Both the position numbers and the translations under genes were made by a program. This document shows positions 19,001 through 26,509 of a DNA stretch of 64,000 nucleotides, piece by piece. This DNA comes from Brachybacterium aquaticum (GTDB lineage: Bacteria; Actinomycetota; Actinomycetes; Actinomycetales; Dermabacteraceae), in assembly GCF_014204755.1 (NCBI RefSeq), contig NZ_JACHLZ010000001.1, forward strand, positions 806,001-870,000, in the 5' to 3' direction. The notes under the pieces are model-generated. The model was given only the letters and a program-made list of their open reading frames with translations, had not been told where the DNA came from and made no database searches. The number at the start of each line of letters is the position of its first letter. Positions within the stretch are counted from its first letter, which is position 1.

Positions 19001-19520
19001 GGATTTCTGGGCTGCGCGCACGAATGTGTACGAGGAGCATGTGGTCGTGCCTCGGCAGCAGCCGGAGCTGACCGCGGCGATCGAGAGTCCGTCGACCGAG
19101 GAGCCTCGCTGGGACGTGTGCGTGATCTCCCAGCCGCGGGTGCTGCGGCGGATCCTGGCGTTCGTGCAAGACCTGGTGCGGGAGCGGCCGGAGCTGCGGG
19201 TAGTGATCGCCCCGCACCCTGCGCAGCGGGAGATCATTCCGCAGGAGCTCGCTGCGGCGGGTCTGGAGGATGTGGTCGACACGGCGGAGCAGGACACGCT
19301 GACGACGATCACGAAGTCGGTGATGGCGGTGGGGACGTTCTCGACGTCGTTGTGGGAGTCGGCGGCGCTGGGCGTGCCGACCTACGTGATCGAGGTGCCC
19401 GGGTTCGAGGAGACCCGGCAGGACGTCGAGTCCGGGCTGTTCCGTCTTGCACGCTCGCCCCAGGACCTGGTGCCGTTCGAGGTCCCGGCCTCCCGCCACA
19501 CGATCTTCGGGAACGGCTGA
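16011..19520 (+). CDS. Giant two-domain glycosyltransferase, copy 1 (GT4-like plus capsule-type GT-B-like domain)
   Basis: An 1169-aa protein. Residues about 1-385 are GT4-like: an N-terminal ELAGPTGYHKSVVETANAL strand-loop, ASFQHRKNQLDALRALAK at the hinge, and the retaining E-x7-E donor motif with Glu291 and Glu299 in SLSEGFGYPLLEAA. A beta-rich segment (to about 540) and an Ala/Pro/Thr-rich linker (about 555-650) follow. Residues about 685-1169 form a second domain with VLIASSHWWAGIAAAA, an HP motif (His1069, VVIAPHPAQRE) and GTFSTSLWESAALGVP. These features resemble GT-B enzymes of capsule and polysialyl/sialyltransferase types, in which HP and a Ser/Thr pair bind CMP-sugars. It is probably bifunctional, adding two residues of the repeat unit. 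The second domain is an inference. Its paralogue is at 20595-24023. Confidence 0.8.
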   Translation: MILICVNELAGPTGYHKSVVETANALHRGGYPLAVLSILGGGDGSANAMPKWSLAPEIPAFVLQTLPAEGGRLLAQNVHPVLSGRVYAAPYAFTADQLAALRQLNGELTAEDTILFTTPVQALAFHHALSGQERRVRTVLQAHGDYRHHDQLWALVDEARDVIDRVQTVAEGLNDQFVPRFDPSDVVCIPNIHHPAKVVRKSSAGVEIVLPASFQHRKNQLDALRALAKIDDDSVHLSLWGNISPLNPYFIAVQETIDDLGLQDRVSIPGFGTEQDVYSGADIVLMTSLSEGFGYPLLEAAYHRLPTVTYDYEFGPRDVVEDGQSGYIVPVGDVDALAERLRALVADARLRERLGRRAREIFDERFSAEAVVAKYGALLGPPPGRDVDVAALFSPEGGEPVAASAISHRITRSGLRRTHEVTVRSDEVLHEVQVDDGERIARPRVRREGDRTVIEFPVGRRDVLSFASRPGATDRHYLAGPASGEDLPVLPRLRRDADYGDGTPPVEDTIFASRGGAKHISWHTTPAALAEFGAQSVDAVTWKLRQLLPSLPTRGGAGASTSTAAASTPTAEPAAEAAAEESASDAAAATPDAAAPADGTSASTGTSPVGTSPAETAPAEPRPSEPVPDPAASSAALGGLGGLGKAVGLPAQAMGSVGRVAKTYATTAASMLAKAVAVNPSAPTHREIPRHPWFPVTSGVDSFGAPINTPGGVEVTNSGTEKRPTTTIQGEYDWLLLRDGAAQRRIEAPWSYGEMFERLCAAEREHGLFDLTTADGTHVWELGRSALVIQLAEAAGLWGPLAAAQGTVKDVYTGSKRLTTAPTARTVVFDYVRRGQSGYRTAPFVNDESLFVVQPGADGYPDVDETNRVYPFAEFTQWKKDWRRKWSHLRVPEVDARPFEAALSEALGIHVDLGDHLRNRLAKFLAEREFFTPVFDRVQPEEVLIASSHWWAGIAAAAQRSGAQVSDIQYALTSHYAPSFWFGSTPHYGASRFYAWSDFWAARTNVYEEHVVVPRQQPELTAAIESPSTEEPRWDVCVISQPRVLRRILAFVQDLVRERPELRVVIAPHPAQREIIPQELAAAGLEDVVDTAEQDTLTTITKSVMAVGTFSTSLWESAALGVPTYVIEVPGFEETRQDVESGLFRLARSPQDLVPFEVPASRHTIFGNG
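18069..19520 (+). repeat. Duplicated C-terminal coding segment, copy 1
   Basis: Aligns without any gap to 22572-24023 at a constant offset of 4503 bp, up to and including the stop codon. Nucleotide identity is highest near 18930-19400 (for example, identical over 19047-19112). The 5' halves of the two genes are much more diverged. Confidence 0.85.
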
Positions 19521-19526
19521 GCGCCC

Positions 19527-20540
19527 ATGGACATCCAGAACCACTATTACGGCCATAGCGCGGCCCTGGCCCTGCACGCCGGTCTCGGCTCCGTCCGCCA
19601 CATCGATGGACTCCTCCAGCACGGCTGGACCGTCCGCTCACCCTCGCTCGTGCACTTCTCCGACTTCGCGCGCCTGCCCCCCGGGGCCCGCCGTCTCGTG
19701 TGGAGCCACGACGCCCGCGGCTGGGACCCCGCCGAGGACCCCTTCGAGACCACCCCGATCGGCGCCCCGTTCCTCTACCTCAGCGCGCTGACCGCCCAGC
19801 AGCCGGTCGCACCGCTCGACGCCGCCGTCGCCTTCCCCGTGCACGACACCCGCCTGGTCAAGCTCGAGAACGACGAGGCGACCCTCGCCCGGGAGCTCGC
19901 CGAGCAGGACGGCCCCTCGATCGTGTGCCTGCACCCCGAGGATCTGGAGCGCCCCGAGAAGCTGCAGGTGTGGCTCGAGCACGGCCACCGCGTGGTCAGC
20001 GCGGGGGAGCGGCGCGACCCGCAGTTCCTCGGCAGAATCCTGCGGCTGGTCCGCGGGGCGCGGCGCGTGGTCTCCAACCAGCTCTCCACCGCCGTCGTGT
20101 ACGCCGCGGCGGAGGGCACCCCGACCGAGATCCTCGGTCCCGACATCACCATCGGTTCGCTCGGGACGGACGTGTCGAGGCGAGCCCGCGAGCTGTGGCC
20201 CGAGTTCCACGAGACTGCTCCCGAGGACCAGGCGCGACGCACCGTCGCCCTCGCCGAGCTCGGTCATCAGCACCTGCTGGACCCTGCGGCGCTGAAGGAG
20301 GTCCTCGGCTGGAACCACCGTGCGCCGGGCCCGTTCCTCAGCTATTGGGGAGGCGCCCCCGTGCGCAAGGCCGGTGCCGTGCTGGGGCTGGTCAAGCGCA
20401 CCGAAGGCGCGCAGGACGCCGGCTCCGGCCAATCGCCGCTGGTGTTCCTGCGCCATCCCCTCAGCCACCTCCCGGGCAGGCTCCCGAAGGTTTCGGAGCG
20501 CTCGGCGCTCCTGCCGGAGCCGCTCGTCCCCGGCCGGTAG
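19527..20540 (+). CDS. Unknown protein, possible GT-B-like transferase domain
   Basis: A 337-aa soluble protein that I do not recognise as a named family. The N-terminus starts MDIQNHYYGHSAALALHAGL. Later it has SIVCLHPEDLERPEKLQVW and RRVVSNQLSTAVVYAAAEGTPTEILGPD. These two stretches resemble the HP motif and the FSTSLWESAALGVPTYVIEVP segment in the C-terminal domains of its two neighbours, in the same order and at a comparable distance. It may therefore share their nucleotide-sugar-binding half. It starts 6 bp after copy 1 and is followed, 54 bp later, by copy 2, so it is probably in one operon with both. A role in making the same glycan is likely, but the reaction is unknown. Confidence 0.65.
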   Translation: MDIQNHYYGHSAALALHAGLGSVRHIDGLLQHGWTVRSPSLVHFSDFARLPPGARRLVWSHDARGWDPAEDPFETTPIGAPFLYLSALTAQQPVAPLDAAVAFPVHDTRLVKLENDEATLARELAEQDGPSIVCLHPEDLERPEKLQVWLEHGHRVVSAGERRDPQFLGRILRLVRGARRVVSNQLSTAVVYAAAEGTPTEILGPDITIGSLGTDVSRRARELWPEFHETAPEDQARRTVALAELGHQHLLDPAALKEVLGWNHRAPGPFLSYWGGAPVRKAGAVLGLVKRTEGAQDAGSGQSPLVFLRHPLSHLPGRLPKVSERSALLPEPLVPGR

Positions 20541-20594
20541 ATCCCCGCGGATCCCGGCCTCGCACATCGTCATCGAAGGAAGGCCGACGCCCTC

Positions 20595-23500
20595 ATGATC
20601 GTCATCTGCACCAACGAGGTCGCCGGCCCCACCGGCTACCACAAGTCGGTGATCCAGCTCGCCAACGGACTGAACTCCGCCGGATACCCCGTCGCCGTGC
20701 TGGGCTTCCTGGGCGGCGGGGACGTCGCCAGCCGCATGCTGCCCCTGTGGCCCCTGGACCTCGAGGTCCCCGCCTACACCCTGCGCACCCTCCCCGCGAA
20801 GGGCGGCCGCCTGCTGCACCGCAACCTCCATCCGGAGCTCGAGGGCGATCTCGGCGCGCTGCACTACGCCTTCACCGCTGACGAGCTCGCGGCGCTGCGG
20901 CAGCTGAACGCGGCGCTGACGGACCAGGACACGATCGTGTTCACCGCGCCCGTGCAGGCCCTCGCCTTCCAGCACGCGCTCGGCGGCGACGAGCGCCGCC
21001 CGCGCACCGTGCTCCAGATCCACGGCGACTACCTCCACCACGTCGAGCTGTGGGAGCCCCTGATGGAGGCGCGGTCGGTGATCGACCGCCTCCAGACCGT
21101 CGCCGACGGACTGCGCACCCAGTTCATCCCGACCTTCGACGAGGACGACGTCGTCTTCATCCCGAACTTCCCCGGCGAGGGCTCCGACCACGTCGAGCGG
21201 GTCGAGCACGAGGGCGTGAATATCGCGCTGCCTGCCTCGTTCCAGCATCGCAAGAACCAGCTCGACGCCGTCCGGGCGCTCGCGAAGGTCGAGGACGAGT
21301 CGGTGCGTCTGACCCTGTGGGGGAACATCAACCCCCGCAACCCCTACTTCGTCGCGGTGAAGGAGCTCGTGGACTCCCTCGGTCTCACCGAGCGCGTGCA
21401 CATGCCCGGTTTCGGCACGGAGCACGACGTGTACTCGACCGCGGACATCGTCCTGATGACCTCGCTGTCCGAGGGGTTCCCCTACCCGCTCCTCGAGGCG
21501 ATGTACCAGTCGCGGCCCACCGTCTCGTACGACTTCCAGTTCGGTCCCCGTGAGGCGATCGAGGACGGCGGCAGCGGCTACATCATCCCGATGGGCGACG
21601 TGGACACGCTGGCGGAGCGGCTCAGCGAGCTCGCCGCGGACGACGCGAAGCGGGAGCAGTTCGGTCGCCGCGCCCGCGAGCGCTTCGACGAGCACTTCTC
21701 CGCCTCAGCGGTCACCGAGCGGTACCGACGGTTCTTCGGAGCGGCCGAGGCCCACGTGGACCTCGCCGAGGTGTTCGGCACGGAGGGCACGGAGCCTGTC
21801 GCCGCCGAGGAGGTCAGCCACCGCCTGCGCAGGATCGGCCCGCGCCGGATCCACCAGATCACCGTGAGCTCCGCACTCCATCTGCACGACGTGCAGGTCG
21901 AGAGCCGTACCAGCACCGTCCCCGCGAAGGTGAAGGCCCAGAAGGGCAGCACCAGGATCGAGTTCGAGTCCCATGACCCCGCCGTGGTCTCGTACACCAC
22001 CGCGCCCGGCTCCGGAGACCGCCACTACCTAGCCAGCACCACCGCGGACCATCGTCTCGAGGTGCTCGCGCACCTGCGCCGCGATGCCGCGTACGGCGCC
22101 GGGCATCCGCCGGTGGAGGACACCCTGTTCGCCACGTCCGGCGGCACGCGCGCGCTCGACGGCGTGAACGCTGTCACCCGCCTCGCCAGGCGCGCACCGT
22201 CCGACATCAGCTGGAAGGTCCGCCAGCTCGCCATGACGGCGGGCAGCAGTGTGCGCGCTCGCCGCGAGCTGGCAGGCGCCGAGCACGCCACACCGGACGC
22301 CCCCTCCGCGAGCCCTACCCAGTCCCCGGAGTCGGCCGAGCAGGACCGGACCGCCTCGGCGGAGACGTTACTGAGCCCGTCGGCAGAGGCCGTCGAACTC
22401 TCAGCGCCGGCCGGGACCTCCGCGATCACCGCGGCGGCGGATGGTGCATCCTCCCCGGCACGCGCCTCGTCGCCGGCCGCCGTGCTGGGGCGTCTCGGAG
22501 CGGCCGCCGGCGGCTCTGCGGTGAGGATCCTGACCGGCCTCGCCAGGGCACCGTCCGTCCCCACCCGCCGTGAGATTCCGCGGCATCCGTGGTTCCCGGT
22601 GACGTCGGGCGTGGATTCGTTCGGTGCACCGATCAACGCGACCGGTGGCGTCGAGGTGAGCAATGCCGGCACGTCCGAGCGGCCGACGGTGTCGGTGCGG
22701 GGTGAGTACGACTGGGTTCTGCTCCGCGATGGTGCCTCCCAGCGTCGGGTTGAGGCGCCGTGGTCCTACGGCGAGATGTTCGAGCGGATCTGCGCCGCCG
22801 AGCGGGAGCACGGCCTGTTCGACCTCACCACGGGCGAGGGGACGCATGTGTGGGAGCTCGGACGCTCCGCCCTCCTCATCCAGCTCGCCGAGGCAGCCGG
22901 GCTTTGGGGCGCTGCCTCGGCGGTGGGCACTCCGGTGAAGGCGGAGTATTCGGGGAGCAAGCGGGTGTCTGCGGCGCCGCGGGCGCGTCGGGTGGTGTTC
23001 GACTATGCGCGGCGTGGTCAGAGCGGGTATCGGACGGCGCCGTTCGTGGATGACTCGACGCTGTTCGTGGTGCAGCCGGATGCTGAGGGGTATCCGGGGG
23101 TGGACGAGTCGAACCTGGTGTATCCGTTCGCGGAGTTCCTGGACTGGAAGAAGGACTGGCGTCGGCGCTGGTCGCATCTGCGGGTGCCGGAGGTGGATGC
23201 GCGGCCGTTCGAGGCGGCGCTGAGCGAGGCGCTGGGGATCCGGGTGGATCTGGGTGATCATCTGCGGAACCGGCTGGCGAAGTTCCTGGCGGAGCGGGAG
23301 TTCTGGACCCCGGTGTTCGAGCGGGTGCAGCCGGAGGAGGTGCTGATCGCGTCGAGTCACTGGTGGGCGGGGATCGCGGCGGCGGCACAGAGGTCCGGCG
23401 CGCGGGTGTCGGATATCCAGTACGCGCTGACGAGTCATTACGCGCCGTCGTTCTGGTTCGGTGACAGGCCGCATTATGGGGCGTCGCGGTTCTATGCGTG

Positions 23501-24023
23501 GTCGGATTTCTGGGCTGCGCGCACGAATGTGTACGAGGAGCATGTGGTGGTGCCTCGGCAGCAGCCGGAGCTGACCGCGGCGATCGAGAGTCCGTCGACC
23601 GAGGAGCCTCGCTGGGATGTCTGCGTGATCTCGCAGCCGCGGGTGCTGCGGCGGATCCTGGCGTTCGTGCAGGAGCTGGTGCGGGAGCGTCCGGAGCTGC
23701 GGGTGGTGATCGCGCCGCATCCGGCGCAGCGGGAGATCATCCCGCAGGAGCTCGCTGCGGCGGGCCTTGAGGATGTGGTGCACATGGCGGAGCAGGACAC
23801 GCTGACGACGATCACGAAGTCGGTGATGGCGGTGGGGACGTTCTCGACGTCGTTGTGGGAGTCGGCGGCGCTGGGCGTGCCGACGTATGTGATCGAGGTG
23901 CCGGGGTTCGAGGAGACGCTGCAGGACGTGGAGTCGGGGCTGTTCCGGCTGGCGCGGTCGCCGCAGGATCTGGTGCCGTTCGAGGTCCCGCAGTCCCGAC
24001 ACGCGATCTTCGGGAACGGCTGA
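20595..24023 (+). CDS. Giant two-domain glycosyltransferase, copy 2
   Basis: An 1142-aa paralogue of the protein at 16011-19520 with the same plan. The GT4-like half starts EVAGPTGYHKSVIQLANGL, with donor motif Glu293/Glu301 in SLSEGFPYPLLEAM. A beta-rich segment and a shorter Ala/Ser/Pro linker (about 560-650) follow. The C-terminal domain has VLIASSHWWAGIAAAA, HP at His1042 and GTFSTSLWESAAL. The C-terminal about 290 residues differ from copy 1 at only about a dozen positions, while the N-terminal halves differ widely. This suggests the two add different first sugars but share the second donor. A GAAGGAAGG lies about 10 nt before the ATG. A 13-bp-stem hairpin follows the stop. From about 22.9 kb on, codon use shifts towards T- and G-ending codons, unlike the 5' half. 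Confidence 0.8.
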   Translation: MIVICTNEVAGPTGYHKSVIQLANGLNSAGYPVAVLGFLGGGDVASRMLPLWPLDLEVPAYTLRTLPAKGGRLLHRNLHPELEGDLGALHYAFTADELAALRQLNAALTDQDTIVFTAPVQALAFQHALGGDERRPRTVLQIHGDYLHHVELWEPLMEARSVIDRLQTVADGLRTQFIPTFDEDDVVFIPNFPGEGSDHVERVEHEGVNIALPASFQHRKNQLDAVRALAKVEDESVRLTLWGNINPRNPYFVAVKELVDSLGLTERVHMPGFGTEHDVYSTADIVLMTSLSEGFPYPLLEAMYQSRPTVSYDFQFGPREAIEDGGSGYIIPMGDVDTLAERLSELAADDAKREQFGRRARERFDEHFSASAVTERYRRFFGAAEAHVDLAEVFGTEGTEPVAAEEVSHRLRRIGPRRIHQITVSSALHLHDVQVESRTSTVPAKVKAQKGSTRIEFESHDPAVVSYTTAPGSGDRHYLASTTADHRLEVLAHLRRDAAYGAGHPPVEDTLFATSGGTRALDGVNAVTRLARRAPSDISWKVRQLAMTAGSSVRARRELAGAEHATPDAPSASPTQSPESAEQDRTASAETLLSPSAEAVELSAPAGTSAITAAADGASSPARASSPAAVLGRLGAAAGGSAVRILTGLARAPSVPTRREIPRHPWFPVTSGVDSFGAPINATGGVEVSNAGTSERPTVSVRGEYDWVLLRDGASQRRVEAPWSYGEMFERICAAEREHGLFDLTTGEGTHVWELGRSALLIQLAEAAGLWGAASAVGTPVKAEYSGSKRVSAAPRARRVVFDYARRGQSGYRTAPFVDDSTLFVVQPDAEGYPGVDESNLVYPFAEFLDWKKDWRRRWSHLRVPEVDARPFEAALSEALGIRVDLGDHLRNRLAKFLAEREFWTPVFERVQPEEVLIASSHWWAGIAAAAQRSGARVSDIQYALTSHYAPSFWFGDRPHYGASRFYAWSDFWAARTNVYEEHVVVPRQQPELTAAIESPSTEEPRWDVCVISQPRVLRRILAFVQELVRERPELRVVIAPHPAQREIIPQELAAAGLEDVVHMAEQDTLTTITKSVMAVGTFSTSLWESAALGVPTYVIEVPGFEETLQDVESGLFRLARSPQDLVPFEVPQSRHAIFGNG
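22572..24023 (+). repeat. Duplicated C-terminal coding segment, copy 2
   Basis: Gap-free partner of 18069-19520 at an offset of 4503 bp. The Ala-rich linker upstream differs in length between copies, so the collinear block starts sharply at the shared EIPRHPWFPVTSGVDSFGAP coding stretch. Confidence 0.85.
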
Positions 24024-24029
24024 GCCTCG

Positions 24030-24065
24030 GGGAGTGCCCGGCCCGCGGAGGAGCCGGGTACTCCC
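24030..24065 (+). terminator. Strong hairpin after the giant-glycosyltransferase operon
   Basis: GGGAGTGCCCGGC pairs with GCCGGGTACTCCC (13 bp with one G-U) around a 10-nt loop, starting 7 bp after the stop of copy 2. No long T-run follows. Confidence 0.65.
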
Positions 24066-24078
24066 GGTGAACCTGCAG

Positions 24079-24105
24079 GTGACAGGCTGACCGCACGGCT
24101 AGAAT
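24079..24105 (+). promoter_or_regulatory. Promoter of the 745-aa gene
   Basis: GTGACA (24079-24084), 15 bp, then TAGAAT (24100-24105). The leader would be about 50 nt and contains GAGG 12 nt before the GTG at 24162. Confidence 0.45.
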
Positions 24106-24161
24106 TCCCACATCGGCGAGCCACCGAGGGCGCGCCCGGAACGCAGAGGTGGAACTCTCAG

Positions 24162-26399
24162 GTGGACGCAGCGCTTCGCAGGGTCAGGCATGTCGTCGGG
24201 CGGGGGATCGAGAGGCAGCGCGTGGCCTCCGCGCCTTTCGACCCGACACAGCGACGGGGCCCGCTCGTGGAGCAGGCGCGGAACGCCGCCCCGGGCGAGG
24301 CGCTCGCCATCGCACGCCACCTGTCCCGACTGAGGAACTTCCACGCCGCAGCACGGATCGTGGAGGGACTGGACGCCGGCGGCCTCCCCCTCGTGGACCG
24401 GTGCTTCGTCGGCGTGACGCTTCTGAGCGCCCGCAGCGGGCTGCTCTCCGACCAGCTCCTCGCCCCGCACCTCGACGGCCTGCGGGACCGACGCCTCACT
24501 CCGGCCGAAGCAGTGCGACTCGGCGAGTGGGTGCAGCTGTCACGGCTCGACCTCGAACGCCGGCTCGCGGCGCTCGGCGATCTCCAGGCAGCCCACCGGG
24601 CCGCGGGCCCCTCCGACTCACCGCAGCGGGACCTTCGCTTCCGCGAGTTCCGGCTCCGGAAATCCGCTCTCGAGAAGGTCGACGTGCTCGAGTACCTTCG
24701 GGGCGAGGACGAGGATCCCTTCCGGTGGAAGGACAACCTCCGCTACGTCGGCGACCTCGTCACCCACGGCCACGAGGCGACCGCGAGGACCCTCCTCGAG
24801 CGGCAGCTCGCCGAGCACGGTCTGCGCGATCGTGCCGTCGCCGAGGCCGCCCTGCGCTTCGACTCCGGCGCGCTGATCGAGGAGCTGGACGAGATCCCGG
24901 CTGCCTTCCGCGCCGCCCCCGGCGTCCTCGCTCTCGCCCACGACCTCCGCGCGGTGAGCCCCGCCCACCAGGCCTTCTTCGAGCAGTGCATGACTGCCGC
25001 GACCGCCGCCTTCGCCGATGCTGACGTGTACGCGAAGGACGCGCTGCTCCGCGTCCTCACGGTCAAAGACCACCTGGGCGAGCTGGATGCCCTGGTCCCA
25101 GATCTCGGGGGAGTCCCGGACACGGTGCTCGGCGCGCGCTGCGGCCGCGGGCTTATCGCGATGGAGGACGGGAACAACCGCGACGCGGCTGAACTGCTCC
25201 GCTCCGTGCTCGAGGAGGACCCGACCTACACGGCGGCCGCCACCGGACTCCGCCTCGTCTACGCCCGCCTCGACGACGGGTACTCCGTTATCGACCTGCG
25301 CAACGAGATCGGCTACGGCTCCGCGAGCGCCGGCCGGACCGGCGTGCGCCGCGGCGACCGCGACCAGGCGACCACCCTCCTGCTCAGCGGCGAGTACCTC
25401 AAGAGCTGGAGCGTGCGCCGCGAGGCGCCGCACTGGCGCACCCTGAAGCGCGACCTCGGCGCGAAGTTCCTGAACTACGAGGAGCTCCCGGTGGACCCCG
25501 GGTCCTCGCTCTTCCTCATCGCCGACGACGGGGTCGGCGACGAGATCCGCGTCGCCCAGTACTTCGGCGAGCTCGCCGCGCGCTACACAGTCACCGCGAC
25601 CTGCGACCCGCGCCTGGTGCCGCTCCTCTCCCGCAGCTTCCCGGACATCGACTTCCTCGGGGTGCCGCGGCGCATCCGCGGCCATCTGAACCCCGTGTAC
25701 GACGGGCGGTACAGCGACTTCATCCTCGCCAGCCACGTCCCCGCCCTGTGCGATCCGCACATCGCCGCTGCGGACCACGTGACCTTCGGCCAGAACCTCA
25801 CTTTCAACCGCTTCGCCGGGATCCTGCCCCGCTCCGACACGGGTGCCTACCTGATCCCGGACCCCGACCGGGCCGTGCCGAGGACGGAGGGGGCGCTGAA
25901 GGTGGGGCTCGTCTGGAAGAGTCACTTCTCCAGCGGCTCCCGCAAGATGATGTACCTCGGGGTGGAGCAGCTCTCACCGCTGTTCGATGTCGAGGGTGTC
26001 GAGCTGTGGTCCGTGCAGCACGCCGCCGACCCGGACGAGGCCGCCTACCTCGCCGCGCACGGCATCCGGCAGATCGAGGACGTGGACCTCTTCGACGACC
26101 TCGAGGGACTGGCCGCGCATCTCGCCTCCATGGACCTCGTCATCGGGATCAGCACGGTGCCTATGGAGCTCGCAGCAGCCGTCGGAACGCCGACGTGGCT
26201 GCTCGGCTTCTCCCCGGAGAACTGCCTCTATCGCACCCGTGGTGGGGCGACCTCGGTCGACCAGCTCTCCCGCAACTCGACGATCATCGCCCCGCGCTGG
26301 ATCGACTTCACCGACTCGTACCAGGCCTGCGTCGACCTCGTCATCGCGGACTGCCGCACCCGCCTCGAGCGCCTGGCCCTGGAGTCCCTATCCCGCTGA
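24162..26399 (+). CDS. Large glycosyltransferase-like protein with GT9/GT41-like C-terminal region
   Basis: A 745-aa protein. The N-terminal about 430 residues are helical and poor in recognisable motifs; repeats such as EEDPTYTAAATGLRLVYARL could be degenerate TPR-like helices. The C-terminal about 310 residues carry the pattern of ADP-heptose/O-GlcNAc-type transferases: FLIADDGVGDEIRVAQYFGE, KVGLVWKSHFSSGSRK (substrate-binding strand) and DLVIGISTVPMELAAAVGTP near the donor site, ending GFSPENCLYR. It may transfer a sugar to a protein or to the growing glycan. It has its own promoter, sits between the giant transferases and pseI, and lacks a signal peptide. A link to pseudaminic acid transfer is possible by location only. 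Confidence 0.7.
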   Translation: MDAALRRVRHVVGRGIERQRVASAPFDPTQRRGPLVEQARNAAPGEALAIARHLSRLRNFHAAARIVEGLDAGGLPLVDRCFVGVTLLSARSGLLSDQLLAPHLDGLRDRRLTPAEAVRLGEWVQLSRLDLERRLAALGDLQAAHRAAGPSDSPQRDLRFREFRLRKSALEKVDVLEYLRGEDEDPFRWKDNLRYVGDLVTHGHEATARTLLERQLAEHGLRDRAVAEAALRFDSGALIEELDEIPAAFRAAPGVLALAHDLRAVSPAHQAFFEQCMTAATAAFADADVYAKDALLRVLTVKDHLGELDALVPDLGGVPDTVLGARCGRGLIAMEDGNNRDAAELLRSVLEEDPTYTAAATGLRLVYARLDDGYSVIDLRNEIGYGSASAGRTGVRRGDRDQATTLLLSGEYLKSWSVRREAPHWRTLKRDLGAKFLNYEELPVDPGSSLFLIADDGVGDEIRVAQYFGELAARYTVTATCDPRLVPLLSRSFPDIDFLGVPRRIRGHLNPVYDGRYSDFILASHVPALCDPHIAAADHVTFGQNLTFNRFAGILPRSDTGAYLIPDPDRAVPRTEGALKVGLVWKSHFSSGSRKMMYLGVEQLSPLFDVEGVELWSVQHAADPDEAAYLAAHGIRQIEDVDLFDDLEGLAAHLASMDLVIGISTVPMELAAAVGTPTWLLGFSPENCLYRTRGGATSVDQLSRNSTIIAPRWIDFTDSYQACVDLVIADCRTRLERLALESLSR

Positions 26400-26497
26400 C
26401 AGCCCCGTCGGACGACCCGCCGCGCCACCGCTGACGGGCCGCTCACTCACCGGCCGGCGGGCCGCTCCCCGTCGGCGGTTCCCCGCAGGCGCTCCGG

Positions 26498-26503
26498 TAC
26501 GAT
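26498..26503 (+). promoter_or_regulatory. -10 element for leaderless pseI mRNA
   Basis: TACGAT with 6 nt to the pseI ATG at 26510 and no ribosome-binding site. Confidence 0.45.
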
Positions 26504-26509
26504 CGCACC

